DNA of 32,410 nt from Micromonospora zingiberis (GTDB taxonomy: Bacteria; Actinomycetota; Actinomycetes; Mycobacteriales; Micromonosporaceae): positions 1 to 32,410 of the forward strand of contig NZ_SJJR01000035.1 in the NCBI RefSeq assembly GCF_004331455.1. Direction: 5' to 3'. Every line of letters begins with the position of its first letter. The first letter of the stretch is position 1. Below, in pieces: positions 30,213-32,410 of the stretch. The notes under the pieces are model-generated. The model made no database searches. It had not been told where the DNA came from and saw only the letters and a list, made by a program, of their open reading frames with translations. The translations under genes were made by a program, and so were the position numbers.

Positions 30213-32231
30213 TTGAGCGACACCACCGACGTGACGTCGGATGTTTCCAACGTCGCTGGCGATGCCACCACCGCTGCTCCTGCCCGCCGCCGGCGCAGCG
30301 GCACCGGCTTGTCGGCGATGCTGCTGCCGGAGCTGCAGAGCCTGGCTGCGTCGCTCGGCATCTCGGGGACGGCTCGCATGCGCAAGGGCGAGCTGATCAG
30401 CGCGATCACCGAGCGGCAGGGCAGCGCTGCGGGCGCCCCTCGACCACGGGCCGAGGTCGCGGCGGCCGCCGCCGCACCGGTCCGCGAAGAGGTCCACGCC
30501 GAGGTACGCGAAGCGGCTGAGCGGCCGGAGGCCGATCGCCGGGCCGCCGAGCAACCGGTGGCGAGCGTCGAGACCGAGGGCCGCACCCGGACCCGGCGCA
30601 GCCGCGCCGCCGTGGCGGAGCCGCGTGCCGAGGAGGCCGCCGCCGAGACCAGCGAGCGCAACGAGAGCCGGTCCGGCCGCGACCGTGGCGAGCGCGCCGC
30701 CGAGCGTGCCGAGCGCGGTGAGCGGGCCGCCGAGCGCGGCGGTGAGCGCGCCGACCGTGGCGACCGCGCCGAGCGTGCGGCTGACCGTGGCGAGCGGGGC
30801 GCCGAGCGCGGTGACCGTGCCGAGCGCGGTGAGCGTGGCGCCGAGCGCGGTGAGCGCGGGGACCGTGGTGAGCGTGCGGTCGAGCGTGGCGAGCGCGGTG
30901 ACCGGGCCGAGCGTGGCGACCGTGGTGACCGTGGCGAGCGCGGGCAGCGTGCCGAGCGGGACAACGACGGCGACGACGACGGCGAGGGCGGCGGCCGGCG
31001 CAGCCGGCGTAGCCGCTTCCGGGACCGCCGGCGGGGCCGTAACGAGCGTGGCGAGTCCGGCGGCGAGTCCGGCGGCCGTGAGCCGCAGGTCGGCGAGGAC
31101 GACGTGCTCGTACCCGTGGCCGGCATCGTCGACGTGCTCGACAACTACGCCTTCGTCCGGACCACCGGCTACCTGGCCGGCCCGAACGACGTGTACGTGT
31201 CGATGTCCCAGATCAAGAAGTACGGCCTGCGGCGCGGTGACGCGATCACCGGCGCGGTGCGCGCGGCCCGGGACGGCGAGCAGCGGCGCGACAAGTACAA
31301 CCCCCTGGTCCGGCTGGACACCATCAACGGGATGGAGCCGGACGAGGCCAAGCGGCGGCCGGAGTTCTACAAGCTCACGCCGCTCTACCCGCAGGAGCGG
31401 TTGCGGCTGGAGACCGAGCCGCACATCCTCACCACCCGGGTGATCGACCTGGTCATGCCGATCGGCAAGGGGCAGCGGGCGCTCATCGTCTCGCCGCCGA
31501 AGGCCGGTAAGACCATGGTGTTGCAGGCGATCGCGAACGCGATCACGCACAACAACCCCGAGTGCCACCTGATGGTGGTGCTGGTCGACGAGCGGCCCGA
31601 AGAGGTCACCGACATGCAGCGTTCGGTGAAGGGCGAGGTCATCGCGGCCACGTTCGACCGGCCGCCGCAGGACCACACCACCGTCGCCGAGCTGGCGATC
31701 GAGCGGGCCAAGCGCCTGGTCGAGCTGGGCCACGACGTGGTCGTACTGCTCGACTCGGTGACCCGGCTCGGTCGGTCGTACAACCTGGCGGCGCCGGCCA
31801 GCGGCCGGATCATGTCGGGTGGTATCGACTCCACCGCGCTGTACCCGCCGAAGCGCTTCCTCGGCGCGGCCCGCAACATCGAGAACGGCGGCTCGCTGAC
31901 CATCCTCGCCACCGCGCTGGTGGAGACCGGTTCGATGGCGGACACGGTCATCTTCGAGGAGTTCAAGGGCACCGGTAACGCGGAGCTGAAGCTGGACCGG
32001 AAGATCGCCGACAAGCGGACCTTCCCGGCCGTGGACGTCAGCGCGTCCGGTACCCGCAAGGAGGAGATCCTGCTCGCGCCGGAGGAACTGGCCATCGTGC
32101 ACAAGCTCCGCAAGGTGCTGCACTCGCTGGACTCGCAGGCGTCGCTCGACCTCCTGCTGGACCGGCTCAAGCAGTCCCGCACGAACATCGAGTTCCTGAT
32201 GCAGATCGCCAAGTCGACGCCGGGGGAGTAA
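30213..32231 (+). CDS. rho: Transcription termination factor Rho with Arg/Gly/Glu-rich insertion
   Basis: A 672-aa hexameric RNA translocase that ends transcription. The N-terminal Rho_N helix bundle (LLPELQSLAASLGISGTARM) is followed by a very long disordered insertion (residues about 70-290), including a stretch of RGER/RGDR repeats at about 154-255. The cold-shock-like RNA-binding domain (VAGIVDVLDNYAFVRTTGYL) comes next. The RecA-like motor has Walker A SPPKAGKTMVLQ (Lys433) and Walker B VVVLLDSVTRLGRSYN (Asp514). The start is TTG at 30213, chosen for the GGGAAGGA ribosome site and the MSDTTDVTSD N-terminus; longer frames lack this. Such insertions are known in actinobacterial Rho, where they help act on structured RNA. 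Confidence 0.95.
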   Translation: MSDTTDVTSDVSNVAGDATTAAPARRRRSGTGLSAMLLPELQSLAASLGISGTARMRKGELISAITERQGSAAGAPRPRAEVAAAAAAPVREEVHAEVREAAERPEADRRAAEQPVASVETEGRTRTRRSRAAVAEPRAEEAAAETSERNESRSGRDRGERAAERAERGERAAERGGERADRGDRAERAADRGERGAERGDRAERGERGAERGERGDRGERAVERGERGDRAERGDRGDRGERGQRAERDNDGDDDGEGGGRRSRRSRFRDRRRGRNERGESGGESGGREPQVGEDDVLVPVAGIVDVLDNYAFVRTTGYLAGPNDVYVSMSQIKKYGLRRGDAITGAVRAARDGEQRRDKYNPLVRLDTINGMEPDEAKRRPEFYKLTPLYPQERLRLETEPHILTTRVIDLVMPIGKGQRALIVSPPKAGKTMVLQAIANAITHNNPECHLMVVLVDERPEEVTDMQRSVKGEVIAATFDRPPQDHTTVAELAIERAKRLVELGHDVVVLLDSVTRLGRSYNLAAPASGRIMSGGIDSTALYPPKRFLGAARNIENGGSLTILATALVETGSMADTVIFEEFKGTGNAELKLDRKIADKRTFPAVDVSASGTRKEEILLAPEELAIVHKLRKVLHSLDSQASLDLLLDRLKQSRTNIEFLMQIAKSTPGE

Positions 32232-32250
32232 TCCGCCGACGAAGATCGAC

Positions 32251-32284
32251 GAAGGGGGCGCGGCCAACTGGCCGCGCCCCCTTC
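32251..32284 (+). terminator. Intrinsic terminator after rho
   Basis: A 15-bp perfect stem, GAAGGGGGCGCGGCC (32251-32265) with 32270-32284, and a 4-nt loop, followed after a few bases by TTTT. Confidence 0.9.
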
Positions 32285-32333
32285 CTCGTGTTTTGACCAT
32301 CGTGGGGATTTGTGGTGGTCGAGGTCTAGCGGA

Positions 32334-32396
32334 ACAGGGAGAACCCTGTCCATGATCTGAGTTCTCACACAAAGATCATCAATGGGCAGGGTTCTC
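32334..32396. repeat. Nested inverted repeats at the right edge
   Basis: ACAGGG (32334-32339) pairs with CCCTGT (32344-32349). A larger imperfect pair joins 32339-32357 with 32374-32396 (both read GAGAACCCTG-CCAT on opposite strands, with a 4-nt length difference). Repeats of this kind occur at mobile-element ends and at operators. A GAGGAGAG ribosome site at 32399-32406 suggests a gene starting just past the window. Confidence 0.6.
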
Positions 32397-32410
32397 GATG
32401 AGGAGAGTAA

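Noticed and set aside
30011..31144. A Ser/Pro/Arg-repeat frame on the minus strand across rho
   Set aside because: The repeats are the reverse reading of the RGER/RGDR codons of Rho and have no independent support.

Overview
The window looks like chromosomal DNA of a high-GC actinomycete, most likely Micromonosporaceae (Micromonospora or a close relative). The gene content and order on the right (DUF305, DUF3105, argS, lysA, hom, thrC, thrB, rho) and the codon use fit that family. The assignment is inferred from protein resemblance; no search was run.

Positions 1 to about 15,026 are one end of an integrated actinomycete integrative and conjugative element (AICE) of the pSAM2 type. Its far end lies left of the window. 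The right end abuts the 3' end of a tRNA-Arg(CCG) gene (15026-15100, minus strand, CCA encoded), with a tyrosine integrase and an excisionase next to it. From left to right the element holds: a truncated two-helix membrane protein carrying perfect 99-bp tandem repeats; a HAD phosphatase translationally coupled to a GntR regulator; an operator region with three CTAGCC-type sites between divergent promoters; a tightly overlapping run of small genes (zinc ribbon, DUF6284-like, RRQRL-type zinc protein, a Spd-like membrane protein, a DUF3307 membrane protein and several proteins of 48-63 aa) separated by hairpins; an FtsK/TraB-type DNA translocase followed by a repeat cluster that could be its transfer site; a primase-polymerase and helicase pair; a 13-copy, roughly dyad-symmetric iteron array bounded by 33-bp perfect inverted repeats, the best origin candidate; an unknown minus-strand protein; and xis-int.

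The chromosomal side (15,100 to the end) starts with a degenerate IS630-derived winged-helix protein, then a two-gene minus-strand unit (DUF3105, DUF305), then argS divergent from it. The aspartate-family amino acid genes lysA-hom-thrC follow argS. Between thrC and thrB lie about 5.7 kb holding a decayed ABC-transporter ATPase, an RND efflux permease and an MFS transporter. Then come thrB and rho, and after a strong terminator a short stretch with inverted repeats that may be the edge of another element.

How it works together: the GntR protein probably represses both itself and the conjugation operon through the shared operator region. On induction Int/Xis would excise the element, the Prim-pol/helicase pair would replicate it from the iteron array, and the FtsK-like protein would move double-stranded DNA to a recipient, with the Spd-like proteins spreading it through the mycelium. 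On the chromosome, lysA, hom, thrC and thrB supply lysine, threonine and methionine precursors, argS charges arginine tRNAs, and rho ends transcription. Four genes (the GntR gene, argS, the MFS gene, thrB) have a -10-like hexamer 6-7 nt before a GTG start, which suggests leaderless mRNAs.
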